Of a DNA stretch of 64,000 nt, positions 43,564-52,972 are shown piece by piece; the first letter of the stretch is position 1; the number at the start of each line of letters is the position of its first letter. The position numbers were made by a program, and so were the translations under genes. Origin of the DNA: Ga0077555 sp041397775 (GTDB lineage Bacteria; Pseudomonadota; Alphaproteobacteria; Rhizobiales; Hyphomicrobiaceae); assembly GCA_041397775.1 (NCBI GenBank), contig JAWKWB010000002.1, forward strand, positions 310,001-374,000, read 5' to 3'. Under the pieces are notes generated by a model. It made no database searches. It saw only the letters and a program-made list of their open reading frames with translations, and was not told where the DNA came from.

Positions 43564-44676
43564 TCAAGCGGCGGCCATTCGCTCCGCGATCATCTCGCCG
43601 ATGGCCATGGAGCCGGTCAGCCCGGGGCTCTCGATACCGAACAACATGACGAGGCCGGCGAGCCCGTGTGTCTCGGGGCCATGCACCAGGAAATCGGGCA
43701 CCGGTTCGCCTTCGCGATAGAGCTTCGGCCGGATACCCGTGTAGTCGGCATGCAGGCGCGTTTCGTCGAGCCCGGGGTAGTACGTGCGGATGAAACCCAG
43801 GAACTTCTCCAGCTTGGTCGCGTCGAAGCTGTAGTCGATCTCGGGAATCCACTCGATGTCCGGACCGAACTTGCAGCGCCCGCCGATGTCGACGGTGACA
43901 TGCAACCCGAGCCAGGCGCCGTCGGGCATCGGATAGATGTGGCGCGAGAAGGGGGAGCGGCCGGAGTAGGCGTAGTACTGCCCCTTGGCGTAATAGGTCT
44001 CGGGCGGCCGGTAGTTGCTCGTCCAGGGCAGCGTCTTGGCGAGGATCGAGGCACCAAGGCCCGCCGACAGCACGAGATTGCGGCACGTGATGCGCTCGCT
44101 GCCCGTCTCGCCCGTGAACACTTCGTAGAGCCCGTCGCGGGTGATCCCCAGGCGGGCCACGGGGGTGTTGAGCACCACTTGGGCGCCGGCCGTCTCCGCA
44201 TGTCCCTCGAGCGCCAGCATCAGGCCGTGGCTGTCGATGATGCCCGTCGAAGGCGAGAGCATCGCGGCGTGGCAGGCGATCTCCGGCTCGAGCTTGCGCG
44301 CCTCCTCGCCGGTCATCGGCTGCAGATCGTCGACGCCGTTCTTCATGGCGGTCTCGTGGATGGCCTTGAGCTTGGGCAACTGGCTCTCGGTCGTTGCCAC
44401 CAGCAGCTTGGTGATGCGCTTGTGCGCGACGCCGTTCTCGGCACAGAAGCGATAGAGCATGGCCTTGCCGTCGACACACAGCTTCGCGCGCAGGGATCCC
44501 GGCGGATAGTAGATGCCGGCGTGGATGACCTCGCTGTTGCGCGAGGAAGTCTCCGCACCGATGATGTCGTGCCGCTCGAGCACCATCACGTCCTGCCCGC
44601 GCAGCGCCAGCGCACGCGCGATTGCGAGGCCGACGACGCCCGCTCCAATGACGATGGTCTCGATATCGGCACTCAT
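43564..44676 (-). CDS. FAD-dependent oxidoreductase, L-2-hydroxyglutarate oxidase-like
   Basis: A 370-residue DAO-family flavoenzyme. The FAD-binding motif TIVIGAGVVGLAIARALALRG starts at residue 7. HDIIGAETSSRNSEVIHAGIYYPPGSLRAKLC is the signature of LhgO/L2HGDH-type oxidases, and the C-terminal flavin contact is FGIESPGLTGSMAIGEMIAE. Such enzymes oxidise L-2-hydroxyglutarate or related 2-hydroxy acids and pass electrons to quinone or oxygen at the inner membrane. The substrate here is not certain. Start ATG at 44676. A strong terminator at 44777-44814 separates it from the upstream lactonase, so it probably has its own promoter. Confidence 0.88.
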   Translation of the reverse strand: MSADIETIVIGAGVVGLAIARALALRGQDVMVLERHDIIGAETSSRNSEVIHAGIYYPPGSLRAKLCVDGKAMLYRFCAENGVAHKRITKLLVATTESQLPKLKAIHETAMKNGVDDLQPMTGEEARKLEPEIACHAAMLSPSTGIIDSHGLMLALEGHAETAGAQVVLNTPVARLGITRDGLYEVFTGETGSERITCRNLVLSAGLGASILAKTLPWTSNYRPPETYYAKGQYYAYSGRSPFSRHIYPMPDGAWLGLHVTVDIGGRCKFGPDIEWIPEIDYSFDATKLEKFLGFIRTYYPGLDETRLHADYTGIRPKLYREGEPVPDFLVHGPETHGLAGLVMLFGIESPGLTGSMAIGEMIAERMAAA

Positions 44677-44776
44677 GGCGAATTTCTCTCCCTCGGCGCG
44701 CACCCACGCGGGGGCGTGTGATGGCACGGTTTGACCGTCAATTCCAGCCCGTCGGACAGCGGCACCGCCGGGCATG

Positions 44777-44814
44777 AAAAAAGGGCGGCGACAGCCCTAG
44801 GCTGCGCGCCGCCC
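44777..44814 (-). terminator. rho-independent terminator after the lactonase gene
   Basis: On the - strand, GGGCGGCG (44814-44807) pairs with CGCCGCCC (44790-44783). An inner stem CAGCC/GGCTG lies around CTA, and six T follow directly (44782-44777). This is the clearest intrinsic terminator in the window. It ends transcription of the lactonase about 20 bases after its stop. Confidence 0.85.
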
Positions 44815-44832
44815 CCTCGGGACCCGATGCGT

Positions 44833-45636
44833 TCAGTCCAGGCGCGGTGCGTCGAGCTTGTGCACGAGGCCTTCCGTCCCGGGCTTCCAGGCGGGATAGC
44901 GCTTGAGGATCAGCGGATCGTGGCCGGGGATCACGTTGCGCAGGCCGCCCGCCATGTCGATCAGCCGGTCATAAGACTTGAGCGTCTCGGCCATGTCGAT
45001 GGTGATGTAGAACGGGCGTCGCTGTTCGATGTTGCCGTAGAAGTGCACGACGTCGGAAGCGAGCACCACCGGCCCATGCTCGGTGTTGACGCGGATGGCC
45101 TGGATGCCCTGGCTGTGGCCGGGGCACTTGTGCACGGTGATGCCCGGTGCGACCTGCCCGTCGCCGTCGTGGAAATGCACCTTGCCCGAATAGACGTTCT
45201 TGACCATCTGGCAGACGTGGTCGGCCGTGAACGGCACGCGCATGGAGGCTTCGCACATGCACTTTCCCGTGGCATAGGCCATCTCGGCTTCCTGCAGATG
45301 GAACTTCGAGTTGGCGAACTGGTCCATCGTGCCGGCATGGTCGAAGTGCAGGTGCGTGATGATCGTTTCCTTGATCGATTCGGGCGCCACGCCGATCTTC
45401 TTCATCACCTCGATCGGCTCCTGCGTGATCTTGCGTCCGCGGGCAGCCGCTTCCTTGTGGTCGAAGCCGGTGTCGACGAGGATCGTGCGGTTGGCGTTGC
45501 GGATGAGGAAGACGAAGTAGTCGATCGGCATCTTCGACGCATGGTCGTCGGGCGTGGGATGCATGTAGTTGTCCGAGCCCTTGCGCTCGGTGTTCTCACC
45601 ATATTTCAGGGCGAGAATCTCGTAGGTCTCCGACAT
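44833..45636 (-). CDS. metallo-beta-lactamase-fold lactonase (AHL/gamma-butyrolactone type)
   Basis: The 267-residue hydrolase starts MSETYEILALKYGENTERKG. The di-zinc motif is THLHFDHAG near residue 97. Further ligands lie in CPGHSQG, VLASDVVHFYGN and IPGHDP. Sequence order and length match the AttM/AiiB/BlcC group, which opens acyl-homoserine lactones or gamma-butyrolactone. Start ATG at 45636 with GAGG upstream. It follows an iron-type alcohol dehydrogenase gene on the same strand (118-base gap) and is followed by a strong terminator. That pairing favours a lactone-to-hydroxyacid catabolic role over pure quorum quenching, but this is inference. Confidence 0.88.
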   Translation of the reverse strand: MSETYEILALKYGENTERKGSDNYMHPTPDDHASKMPIDYFVFLIRNANRTILVDTGFDHKEAAARGRKITQEPIEVMKKIGVAPESIKETIITHLHFDHAGTMDQFANSKFHLQEAEMAYATGKCMCEASMRVPFTADHVCQMVKNVYSGKVHFHDGDGQVAPGITVHKCPGHSQGIQAIRVNTEHGPVVLASDVVHFYGNIEQRRPFYITIDMAETLKSYDRLIDMAGGLRNVIPGHDPLILKRYPAWKPGTEGLVHKLDAPRLD

Positions 45637-45754
45637 CGGGACAGTCCTCCTCGGGGCGTGTTGATTTGTTTCGGTGCCGCCAGCATGACCCGGCGGGGCC
45701 GTCGGTGGAAAGGGCGAAATGCGCGCGTGCCACGCGGTCCGCGCCACGGGTGGC

Positions 45755-46930
45755 TCAGGCGGCCAGTTCGAGGATCTCGACGATCTGGGCCGGACCTGCG
45801 ATGGGACGCGGATTGCGCGGCACCCACGGCGTGCCCATGGCCTGCTCCGCGATCTTCGGGAAGTGCTCGCGCCCGACGTTGACGGCGCCGAGCGAGCGCG
45901 GCATGCCGAGGTCGGCGATGAATGCGTCGAGGACGTCGGCGGCCTCCAGTCCGGGCCGGCCCATGGCGACCGACACGAGCGCCTGCTTCTCGGCATTGGC
46001 GACCTTGTTCCAGCGCATGACGGCGGGCAGCATGATGCACGACGTGTGCCCGTGTGGAATGTCGAAGACGGCCCCCAGCACGTAGCCGATGCCGTGGCTG
46101 GCGCCCATGGGCACGCCGGCGCTCAGCGGCCCCATCGACAGCCACGTGCCGAGCTGGCAGTCGAGCCGCGCCGCGAGATCGTGCGGATCGGCCTTGACGC
46201 GCGGCAGGCCTGTGGCGAGCAGCGCCAACCCTTTCAGGGCCTGCGCATCGCCGAAGGCATGCGATTCCCCCGAGCACACGCCTTCCACGCAGTGGTCGAC
46301 CGCGCGCACGCCGGTCGAAAGCCACAGCCACTCCGGCGTATGCACGGTGACGGCGGGATCGAGCACGACCACGGCCGGCATGATATCGGGATGGCGAAAC
46401 AACTCCTTGTTGCGTGAGCGCTCGTCGGTGACGCCGGACAGCGCGCTGAATTCGCCGCCCGAAATCGTCGTCGGCACGCTGATCTGGCGCACGCGCGGCG
46501 CCTTGATGCCCGCTGGCGGACCGATGGCACCGTCGGGCCCCTTCACCGGTCGCAAGGCGTCCATCGCATCGGCATCCCGGATGTCGTTGGCCAGGCACAG
46601 GCACACGGCCTTGGCGCCGTCCGTGATGGAGCCGCCACCCAGCGTCACGATGAGATCGGCATTGGCCGCCCGTGCGGCATCGGCAGCAGCGATCACCGAG
46701 GCGCGGGGCGTATGCGGAGGCATGCCGTCCCAGACGCCGGCGCACTTGTTGCCGAGGGCTGCCTTCAGTTTCGCGACCTCGTCGGTCGTCCGATTGAGCG
46801 TCGAGGAGACCATGAGAAAGACGCGCGTGGCACCCAGGCGCTCCGCCTCCGCGGCAACGGCCTCCGCAGCCGGTTTGCCGAAAACGACCGCGTCCATCGC
46901 ACCGAATGCGACACGTCCCGATTTGGTCAT
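45755..46930 (-). CDS. iron-containing alcohol dehydrogenase (maleylacetate reductase / 4-hydroxybutyrate dehydrogenase type)
   Basis: The 391-residue NAD(P)-dependent enzyme has the two-domain Fe-ADH fold. The dinucleotide region ADLIVTLGGGSITDGAKAV is near residue 95. Metal-binding histidines lie in the helical domain around AVDHCVEGVCSG, GASHGIGYVLGAVFDIPHGHTSCIML. PTTISGGEFSALSGVTDE is typical of the maleylacetate-reductase-like subgroup, which includes AttL/BlcB 4-hydroxybutyrate dehydrogenase. Start ATG at 46930, with GGGAGAC upstream. First gene of a probable two-gene unit with the lactonase. Substrate not proven. Confidence 0.9.
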   Translation of the reverse strand: MTKSGRVAFGAMDAVVFGKPAAEAVAAEAERLGATRVFLMVSSTLNRTTDEVAKLKAALGNKCAGVWDGMPPHTPRASVIAAADAARAANADLIVTLGGGSITDGAKAVCLCLANDIRDADAMDALRPVKGPDGAIGPPAGIKAPRVRQISVPTTISGGEFSALSGVTDERSRNKELFRHPDIMPAVVVLDPAVTVHTPEWLWLSTGVRAVDHCVEGVCSGESHAFGDAQALKGLALLATGLPRVKADPHDLAARLDCQLGTWLSMGPLSAGVPMGASHGIGYVLGAVFDIPHGHTSCIMLPAVMRWNKVANAEKQALVSVAMGRPGLEAADVLDAFIADLGMPRSLGAVNVGREHFPKIAEQAMGTPWVPRNPRPIAGPAQIVEILELAA

Positions 46931-47195
46931 GTCTGCGTCTCCCTGGGGCCTCGTTTCACGCAGGTTCGACTTTGGCCGCAGGAGCCACGCCTGACAAGGG
47001 GCGGGCAGGGGCGCACCGGGGGGCGGACCGGGCGGAGCCACTTCGATGACCCGTTCTGCCGCATCGCCGCGGGGCGAACACGGTGTGGGCGGGCGCACAA
47101 TTGCGTCAGGCCGGGTTGAAGCCGCAGCCGCGCGATGGTCTATTGCGATGCAGCAATAAACACGCGCCGGAGGTGCACCAGCCGATAGGGGTGGG

Positions 47196-48311
47196 ATGCT
47201 CACGACTGTCTCGACGGAAGCTCTCGTCAAACTCTTCTTCATGACCGGCAATCTCGAATTGTCGGTAATTCTCTTGTTCACGGGGACCATCGTCGCCGCA
47301 CTGCTCGTGCACGCGGCGGCGGTCGCACTGCTGCGGCGGGTTCTCGACCCGGGAGGCGCAGGCCGCCCGATCCTGCGGCGCGCGAAGGGCATCACGCGGC
47401 TCGTGGCCGTATTGATCGGCATCGTGGTGGTGCTGCCGGCCGCCGAATTCGATGCGACGGTGACGCTGCTCGCGCAGCGGGTCTTGCGCATAGGGCTCGC
47501 CGTCCTGAGCGGCTGGACGGCCTTGGTCGCCATCAACACGACAGCGGAATTGACCGTGGCCCGGCATCGCATCGACGTCGAGAACAACCTCGAAGCGCGC
47601 CGCATCCGGACGCAGGTCGCCGTGCTGCGCCGTATCGCCATCGTCGTGGTTGTGCTCGTGACGACCGGGGCGGTGTTGATCTCGTTTCCCGCCGTCCAGG
47701 CCTACGGCGTCAGCCTCTTCGCCTCCGCGGGCTTCGCCAGCATCATCGTCGGACTGGCCGCGCGTCCGATCCTGACCAACCTTTTCGCCGGCATTCAGAT
47801 CGCGCTGACGCAACCGATCCGTATCGACGACGTGGTGATCGTGGAAGGCGAGTGGGGCTGGATCGAGGAGATCACCACCACCTATGTCGTGGTGCGCATC
47901 TGGGACCTGCGTCGCCTCGTCGTGCCTCTGGCCCATTTCATCGAGAAGCCGTTCGAGAACTGGACCCGCGAGAGCGCAGCGATCATCGGGACGATCGTCT
48001 GGCACGTCGACTACACGATGCCGCTCGAAATCATGCGGGAGAAATTCATGGAGCTGGTGCGGGCGCATCCCCACTGGGACGGCAAGGTGGCGAACCTCCA
48101 GGTCGTCGAGGCGTCCGATGCGACGCTGAAGGTGCGCGGTCTCGTGGGCGCGCGAAACTCCCCGCAAGCCTGGGACATGCGCTGCGAAATTCGCGAGCGC
48201 ATGATCGCGTGGCTGCAGGCGGAGCATCCGGGCGCCCTGCCGTTGATGCGCGCCCGAATAACCGGCGATCCGGATGCGGCGATGGCGCGGGGTGATGCCG
48301 CGGCAAGATAG
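47196..48311 (+). CDS. MscS-family mechanosensitive ion channel
   Basis: The 371-residue membrane channel opens under membrane tension to release solutes. Four hydrophobic helices at about 22-45, 70-88, 95-115 and 150-170 are followed by the pore helix VSLFASAGFASIIVGLAARPILTNLFAGIQIAL. The beta domain comes next (IRIDDVVIVEGEWGWIEEITTTYVVVRIWDLRRLVVPLAHFIEKPFENWT). The soluble C-terminal domain runs to the end. All are typical of small MscS. Start ATG at 47196. GTGGGA lies just before it. The stop overlaps the first base of a dispersed repeat. Confidence 0.93.
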   Translation: MLTTVSTEALVKLFFMTGNLELSVILLFTGTIVAALLVHAAAVALLRRVLDPGGAGRPILRRAKGITRLVAVLIGIVVVLPAAEFDATVTLLAQRVLRIGLAVLSGWTALVAINTTAELTVARHRIDVENNLEARRIRTQVAVLRRIAIVVVVLVTTGAVLISFPAVQAYGVSLFASAGFASIIVGLAARPILTNLFAGIQIALTQPIRIDDVVIVEGEWGWIEEITTTYVVVRIWDLRRLVVPLAHFIEKPFENWTRESAAIIGTIVWHVDYTMPLEIMREKFMELVRAHPHWDGKVANLQVVEASDATLKVRGLVGARNSPQAWDMRCEIRERMIAWLQAEHPGALPLMRARITGDPDAAMARGDAAAR

Positions 48312-48470
48312 TGTGGCGGATTGGAAGTCCGCTCCATACTTGCCGCTGGCTCTGGGAGCGGGCTTCCACTCGTGACGCCACACTAAGTCGGAGTTTTTGC
48401 CAGTGACCCTTCGACCGAAGCGTCCGTTCCAAGCCAGCAAGGAATGAGACGGACTTTGCGGTCGGGACAC
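48311..48470 (+). repeat. dispersed composite repeat A+B, copy 1
   Basis: Module A (48311-48384) runs from GTGTGGCGGATTGG to GTGACGCCACACT. Its ends GTGTGGCG and CGCCACAC are inverted to each other. After a 22-base spacer, module B (about 48405-48470) runs CCCTTCGACCGAAGCGTCCG, then AAGCCAGCAAGGAATGAGAC and GGACTTTGCGGTCGGGACAC. Its arms TCCGTTCC and GGAATGAGACGGA can pair. Related copies lie at 59871-59986 and, inverted, at 62817-62976. All three are intergenic. Probably a non-coding miniature element of unknown mobility. Confidence 0.75.
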
Positions 48471-48488
48471 TAGACTTGCCCGTCCGCC

Positions 48489-51002
48489 TCAGAACAGGCT
48501 CGACGTGGCCACGTCTCGATCGTCGAAGCTTATCGTCTCGAAGCCGTGCAGGACGTCGAACTGAAGCCCCTTCCACACGACGACGCCGACACCGTCGTTT
48601 GCTCTTGCATATCCGAAATCAACAGCATCGCCCGTGATCTTGAAGACATCGACGCCGGCCGTGCCCGTCAGATGTTCTACGAGGCCGGGAGTGTCATAAA
48701 CGACCCGGTCTCCGGGGTGCGTCCCTGCCGCCGCGATGTTGAATTGACCGTTGGCATTGGCCCAGACGTCCTTGTCCGTGAACCGAAGTGTCTCGAAGCC
48801 GTTGAGGATGTCGAATTTGGCGCCCTTCCAGACGACGACGCCTGTGCCATCGCGTGTGGGACCCGCCTGGTAGCCGGTCGAAGCTTCGCCGTAGACGAAA
48901 ACGTCGTTGTTGCCCGTGCCGTAGACCCATTGGGTCGGCGTCGTATCGTATTGCAGCACCTGGATCGTTCCGCCGCCGCCCGGTGCCGGGTAGTTGGCGG
49001 CATCGTCGGGCGAGACGAGAAACCGGCCGTTGGCATCGGCGGTCACGTCCCCATCGCTGAAGCGCAGTGTCTCGAAGCCGGTGAGGACGTCGAACTTGGC
49101 ACCGTTCCAGACGACGACGCCCGTGCCGTCGAGCGTAAGCCCTGCATGATAGCCCCACGACGAGGCATCGACGACGAACACGTCGGACGATGTCGCTCCC
49201 GTCAGCCACTGCGTGGCGGCGACATCCCGATAGAGCGTCTCCGTGGTGTTGGGCGCGGGCCCCGCAGACGCCCCGTCGAGGCCGTTGCCGCGGCCCGTGT
49301 CGGCATTGTCGAGCAGGCGCTCGCTCCCGTCGCCGATGAAGAAGAGCCGTTCCAGATTGACGCCGTTCGTCGTCTCACCGAGTCCGCTGACGGCGATGTG
49401 CCACCCATCGCCGGTGATCTGGTAGTCGGCCGCCCGTCCCTGCAGCACGAGCGTGTCGTTGCCCGTGCCTCCGTCGACACGATTATAGCCCGCGCCCGCG
49501 TTGATCGTATCGTCGCCCGTATTGCCGTAGATGTCGTCGTCGCCGACCTCGCCGTAGAGGGTATCGTTGCCGGCACCGCCGTAGATGCGATCGCGCCCCG
49601 CATTGCCGTGGATGATGTCCGCGCCGTTGCCGCCGAAAAGGCTATCGTCGAAGGCCGAACCCGATATGGTTTCATTGCCGCCCTTGCCGATCGCGATCCA
49701 GCCCGTGGTGAGGCCGCCGCCGCCCGCCCGGCCGCTAAGGTCGATCAGTTCGCCCTGGTCGCGGCCGACCACGATGCGCATCCGGTCGAGGACGTCGGTG
49801 AGATTTTCGCGGAAAAGGCCCGGGTCCGGCGTGAAGTTGCCTTGCATCGCGCTGAAGACGTAGGCTGCCGGCTTGGCCACGATCGGCCCGCCCTCGTATT
49901 TGCGCTCGAACAGCCCGAAAGTGGATTCCCCGTCGCTGCCGTCGTTGTTGTTGCCGGGGTTGGCGTCGAAGATGCTGAACTGGTCGTTGTAGGCCCCGGT
50001 CTGGTAGTCGACCGTGGAATGTATCACCACCGACTTGAGGTTGGGATTGTCCCAGCTGTCGAGCACGCCGAAGGCTTCGGCGATCCATCGCGCCTGATCG
50101 TCGCGTCCATCGGGACCCGCATTGCGGAATCCCGTCCAGCCAGGCACGCCGACTTCGGTGATCCACAAACCCTTGCCGCCATAGCCATGCGAATTCATGA
50201 GCTGCTGGAGATTATAGACCGCGCCCTGGAAATCGTTGTCGTCCTGGCGGCCCGTCGCGTCGGTCCAGTCCGTCGGCCGTTTGGAACGGAAATCCGGAGA
50301 GTCCGGCGGGCCGTCGATCTGCTCTTGGATCGGTGAATAGGTGTAGGGATGGATGGCGAAACCGCCGATATTGGGATTTGTGCCCAGGCGGTCGAAGACG
50401 GCGGACATATAGTCGTAGTCGTTGTAGGCGATGGCACCGACTACGACATTGATCGGAACGCCGTGCTTGCCTTCGAGCGGGGCCACGGCGTTGGCGACGG
50501 AGGTGACGTAGTCGGCAAAGTCGTAGGGTCTATCCCGGTAGAGCCCGATGTGGATCTCGTTGGGCTCGTTGCCGATCTCCCAGGCCGTGATGAAGGATTT
50601 CAGCGCGGGCAGGCTGGTGTAGACGGCGTCGACGAACGCCTTCGAGGCGCCCGCGATCGTCGCAAAATCGTTCGTAGCGACGCCGGCGGGCGTCTCCCCG
50701 AGTTCCAGGATGATTTTCACCGACTGCCCGGCGGCCTGTCGCGCGGCGGCATCCTCCAGGATCGGCCGGATCACGGCATCGATCTGCCAGGTGGGCAGAG
50801 CGTACGTGCCGTCGAAGCGCTTTACCGCGTCGCGAAGCGACAGTGGCACGCGCACGATGTCGGCGCCCGCATCTGCCCCCAGATCGAAAATGCCGACCTG
50901 CGTCAGGCCGATGTGGCCCGGAGCATTCGTCGCGGGATTACCGTCGGTATTCATCCACGCATTGCTGAGCACATGCGTGCCAAGAATGTCCGATATGGCC
51001 AT
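48489..51002 (-). CDS. RTX protein with glycoside-hydrolase-like TIM-barrel domain
   Basis: The 837-residue protein starts at ATG 51002 (MAISDILGTHVLSNAW) with GGAG upstream. The N-terminal 400 residues look like a clan-A glycosidase: a probable acid/base Glu146 in TAWEIGNEPNEIHIG and a probable nucleophile Glu283 in LWITEVGVPGW. RTX nonapeptides cover about 445-520 (GGNGADIIHGNAGRDRIYGG). Three copies of a module of about 70 residues then end the protein, each with DGTGVVVWKGAKFDILNGFE and similar; the last ends DRDVATSSLF. No Sec signal, so type I secretion is likely, perhaps by the distant PrtD/PrtE system. Sugar substrate unknown. No transporter genes adjoin. Confidence 0.85.
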   Translation of the reverse strand: MAISDILGTHVLSNAWMNTDGNPATNAPGHIGLTQVGIFDLGADAGADIVRVPLSLRDAVKRFDGTYALPTWQIDAVIRPILEDAAARQAAGQSVKIILELGETPAGVATNDFATIAGASKAFVDAVYTSLPALKSFITAWEIGNEPNEIHIGLYRDRPYDFADYVTSVANAVAPLEGKHGVPINVVVGAIAYNDYDYMSAVFDRLGTNPNIGGFAIHPYTYSPIQEQIDGPPDSPDFRSKRPTDWTDATGRQDDNDFQGAVYNLQQLMNSHGYGGKGLWITEVGVPGWTGFRNAGPDGRDDQARWIAEAFGVLDSWDNPNLKSVVIHSTVDYQTGAYNDQFSIFDANPGNNNDGSDGESTFGLFERKYEGGPIVAKPAAYVFSAMQGNFTPDPGLFRENLTDVLDRMRIVVGRDQGELIDLSGRAGGGGLTTGWIAIGKGGNETISGSAFDDSLFGGNGADIIHGNAGRDRIYGGAGNDTLYGEVGDDDIYGNTGDDTINAGAGYNRVDGGTGNDTLVLQGRAADYQITGDGWHIAVSGLGETTNGVNLERLFFIGDGSERLLDNADTGRGNGLDGASAGPAPNTTETLYRDVAATQWLTGATSSDVFVVDASSWGYHAGLTLDGTGVVVWNGAKFDVLTGFETLRFSDGDVTADANGRFLVSPDDAANYPAPGGGGTIQVLQYDTTPTQWVYGTGNNDVFVYGEASTGYQAGPTRDGTGVVVWKGAKFDILNGFETLRFTDKDVWANANGQFNIAAAGTHPGDRVVYDTPGLVEHLTGTAGVDVFKITGDAVDFGYARANDGVGVVVWKGLQFDVLHGFETISFDDRDVATSSLF

Positions 51003-51228
51003 GATCGCTCCGTACACCTCTGGATGGAGGCAGGCGTCTGCAAGGCATGTGCCATCGCAACCGGAATTTATTGGCAATTCGACTGAGGGGACGTGCCCAA
51101 AGAAACACCAGTGCGACGCACAAGAATATTTTGCATCGCAATAGTTTTCTGGAAGTATTCGGAAGTGTTGCTGCACTGAAAATCACGCGATAGCTTCGGC
51201 AGCCGTGGCTTCGCGTGGAGTACTTGAA

Positions 51229-52821
51229 ATGAAGATGTTCTTGACGCTTTTCACCACGATCCTGGCCCTGTTCGGCCTGCCGGCGGATCCAGCCCGCGCC
51301 CAGAAGCGCGGTGGCGTCCTGCAGGTCTACATCAGCGCCAACCCGTCCAGCATGTCGATCCTCGAGGAGGTCTCCTTCACCACGGTGATGGCGGCCGGCG
51401 GCGTCTTCAGCGGTCTCGTCGTCTTCGATCCTCGAAAGCCGCTGGGTGGCCTCGATACCGTCGTTCCCGAGCTCGCGGAAAGCTGGGCGTGGGATGCGAC
51501 CGGCACCAAGCTGACGTTCAAGCTGCGGCAGGGCGTGAAGTGGCACGACGGCAAGCCCTTCACCGCCAAGGACGTGCAATGCACGATGAATTGGATCACC
51601 GGCAAGGTGAAGGGCTACTTCCGCAAGAACCCGCGGCGCATCTGGTACACGAACGTCAAGGACGTGACGGTCGATGGCGATTACCAGGCGACCTTCCACC
51701 TGGGGCGCCCGCAGCCTTCGGTCCTGGCGCTGCTCGCGTCCGGCTTCGGCGTCATCTATCCCTGTCACGTGGCCGCCAAGGACCAGCGCACCCATCCCGT
51801 CGGAACCGGGCCGTTCAAGTTCGTGGAGTTCAAGAGCAACGAGCGCGTGCGTGTCGTCAGGAACCCCGATTACTTCAAGCAGGGCCTGCCCTACCTCGAC
51901 GGCGTCGACTACACGATCGTCGGCAATCGCTCGACGCGCGTGCTGGGCCTGATCGCCGGCAAGTTCGATCTCACCACGACCGGCGACATCACCGTGCCGA
52001 TCCTGCAGGACATCGCCAAGCAAGCGCCGCACATCGTGTGCACGCTCGGGCCGACGAACGTGTCCTCCAACATGCTCGTCAACGTCACGCGTCCGCCTTT
52101 CGACAATCCGAAGTTGCGCGAGGCCATGGTCCTCGCCCTCGACCGTGAGGGCATGCTGAAGATCATCTCGCAGGGCGCCTCGAAAGTATCGGGCGTCATG
52201 ATGCCCGCGCCCGAGGGGTTGTGGGGCATGCCGGATGCGCAGCGCGACAAGCTGCCCGGCTACGGCGGCACGGTCGAGGAACGGCAGGCCAAGGCCCGCA
52301 AGATCATGGAGAGCCTGGGCTATGGGCCCAACAACAAGCTGGTGGTGAAGGTTTCGACGCGGGATCTCGCCTCCTACAAGGACCCAGCGGTGATCCTCGT
52401 CGACCAACTCAACAAGGTGCATTTCCAGGCCGAACTCGACATCGTCGAATCGAGCGTCTGGTTCGGACGCGCGGCGCGGCAGGATTATTCCGTAGCGCTC
52501 AATCTCACGGGGGCGAGCGTGGACGATCCCGATGCCACGCTGGTGGAGAGCTACGCCTGCGGTTCGGAATACAACTATTCAAAGTACTGCAATCCCCGGA
52601 TCGAGGAGATGCTGAAAGCCCAGTCGTCCGAGCGCGACGTCGCCAAGCGCAAGGCGATCGTCTGGGAGATCGAGCGCATTCTGGCCACCGACAACGTGCG
52701 CCCGATGATCGGCCACGGCCGCACCGCCCAGTGCCGCCAGCCCTACGTCAAGAACCACGTGCGCTCCGACAACAGCATCTATTCGCACTGGCGCCATGAG
52801 ACGGTGTGGCTCGACAAGTAG
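51229..52821 (+). CDS. solute-binding protein, family 5 (peptide/opine type ABC transport)
   Basis: The 530-residue periplasmic binding protein has a Sec signal (MKMFLTLFTTILALFGLPAD, cut near ARAQK). It has the DppA/OppA-type fold: VPELAESWAWDATGTKLTFKLRQGVKWHDGKPFTAKDV, then GTGPFKFVEFKSNERVRVVRNPDYF, and VNVTRPPFDNPKLREAMVLALDR. It should bind di/oligopeptides or other small solutes and hand them to an ABC permease. No permease or ATPase genes are in the window, so it is an orphan here. The ATG at 51229, with GGAG eight bases upstream, was preferred to GTG 51205. Confidence 0.92.
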   Translation: MKMFLTLFTTILALFGLPADPARAQKRGGVLQVYISANPSSMSILEEVSFTTVMAAGGVFSGLVVFDPRKPLGGLDTVVPELAESWAWDATGTKLTFKLRQGVKWHDGKPFTAKDVQCTMNWITGKVKGYFRKNPRRIWYTNVKDVTVDGDYQATFHLGRPQPSVLALLASGFGVIYPCHVAAKDQRTHPVGTGPFKFVEFKSNERVRVVRNPDYFKQGLPYLDGVDYTIVGNRSTRVLGLIAGKFDLTTTGDITVPILQDIAKQAPHIVCTLGPTNVSSNMLVNVTRPPFDNPKLREAMVLALDREGMLKIISQGASKVSGVMMPAPEGLWGMPDAQRDKLPGYGGTVEERQAKARKIMESLGYGPNNKLVVKVSTRDLASYKDPAVILVDQLNKVHFQAELDIVESSVWFGRAARQDYSVALNLTGASVDDPDATLVESYACGSEYNYSKYCNPRIEEMLKAQSSERDVAKRKAIVWEIERILATDNVRPMIGHGRTAQCRQPYVKNHVRSDNSIYSHWRHETVWLDK

Positions 52822-52832
52822 GCCCCATCGGC

Positions 52833-52857
52833 CCCCGCCGCCGCCTGCGCGGCGGGG
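52833..52857 (+). terminator. GC hairpin after the solute-binding protein gene
   Basis: CCCCGCCGC (52833-52841) pairs perfectly with GCGGCGGGG (52849-52857) around a 7-base loop, 11 bases after the stop. There is no T run, so it may act as an RNA 3' stabiliser or weak terminator. Confidence 0.45.
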
Positions 52858-52972
52858 CCTCACTGCGCCGAAAGGCGGAGGCGGAGCGGCGTCCCACTTG
52901 ACGAGGATCAAGGGGCGGCACGGGCGTGGCGCATACAGAGCAGAAAACAGGCAGCGAAGGGAGCACCGCGCC

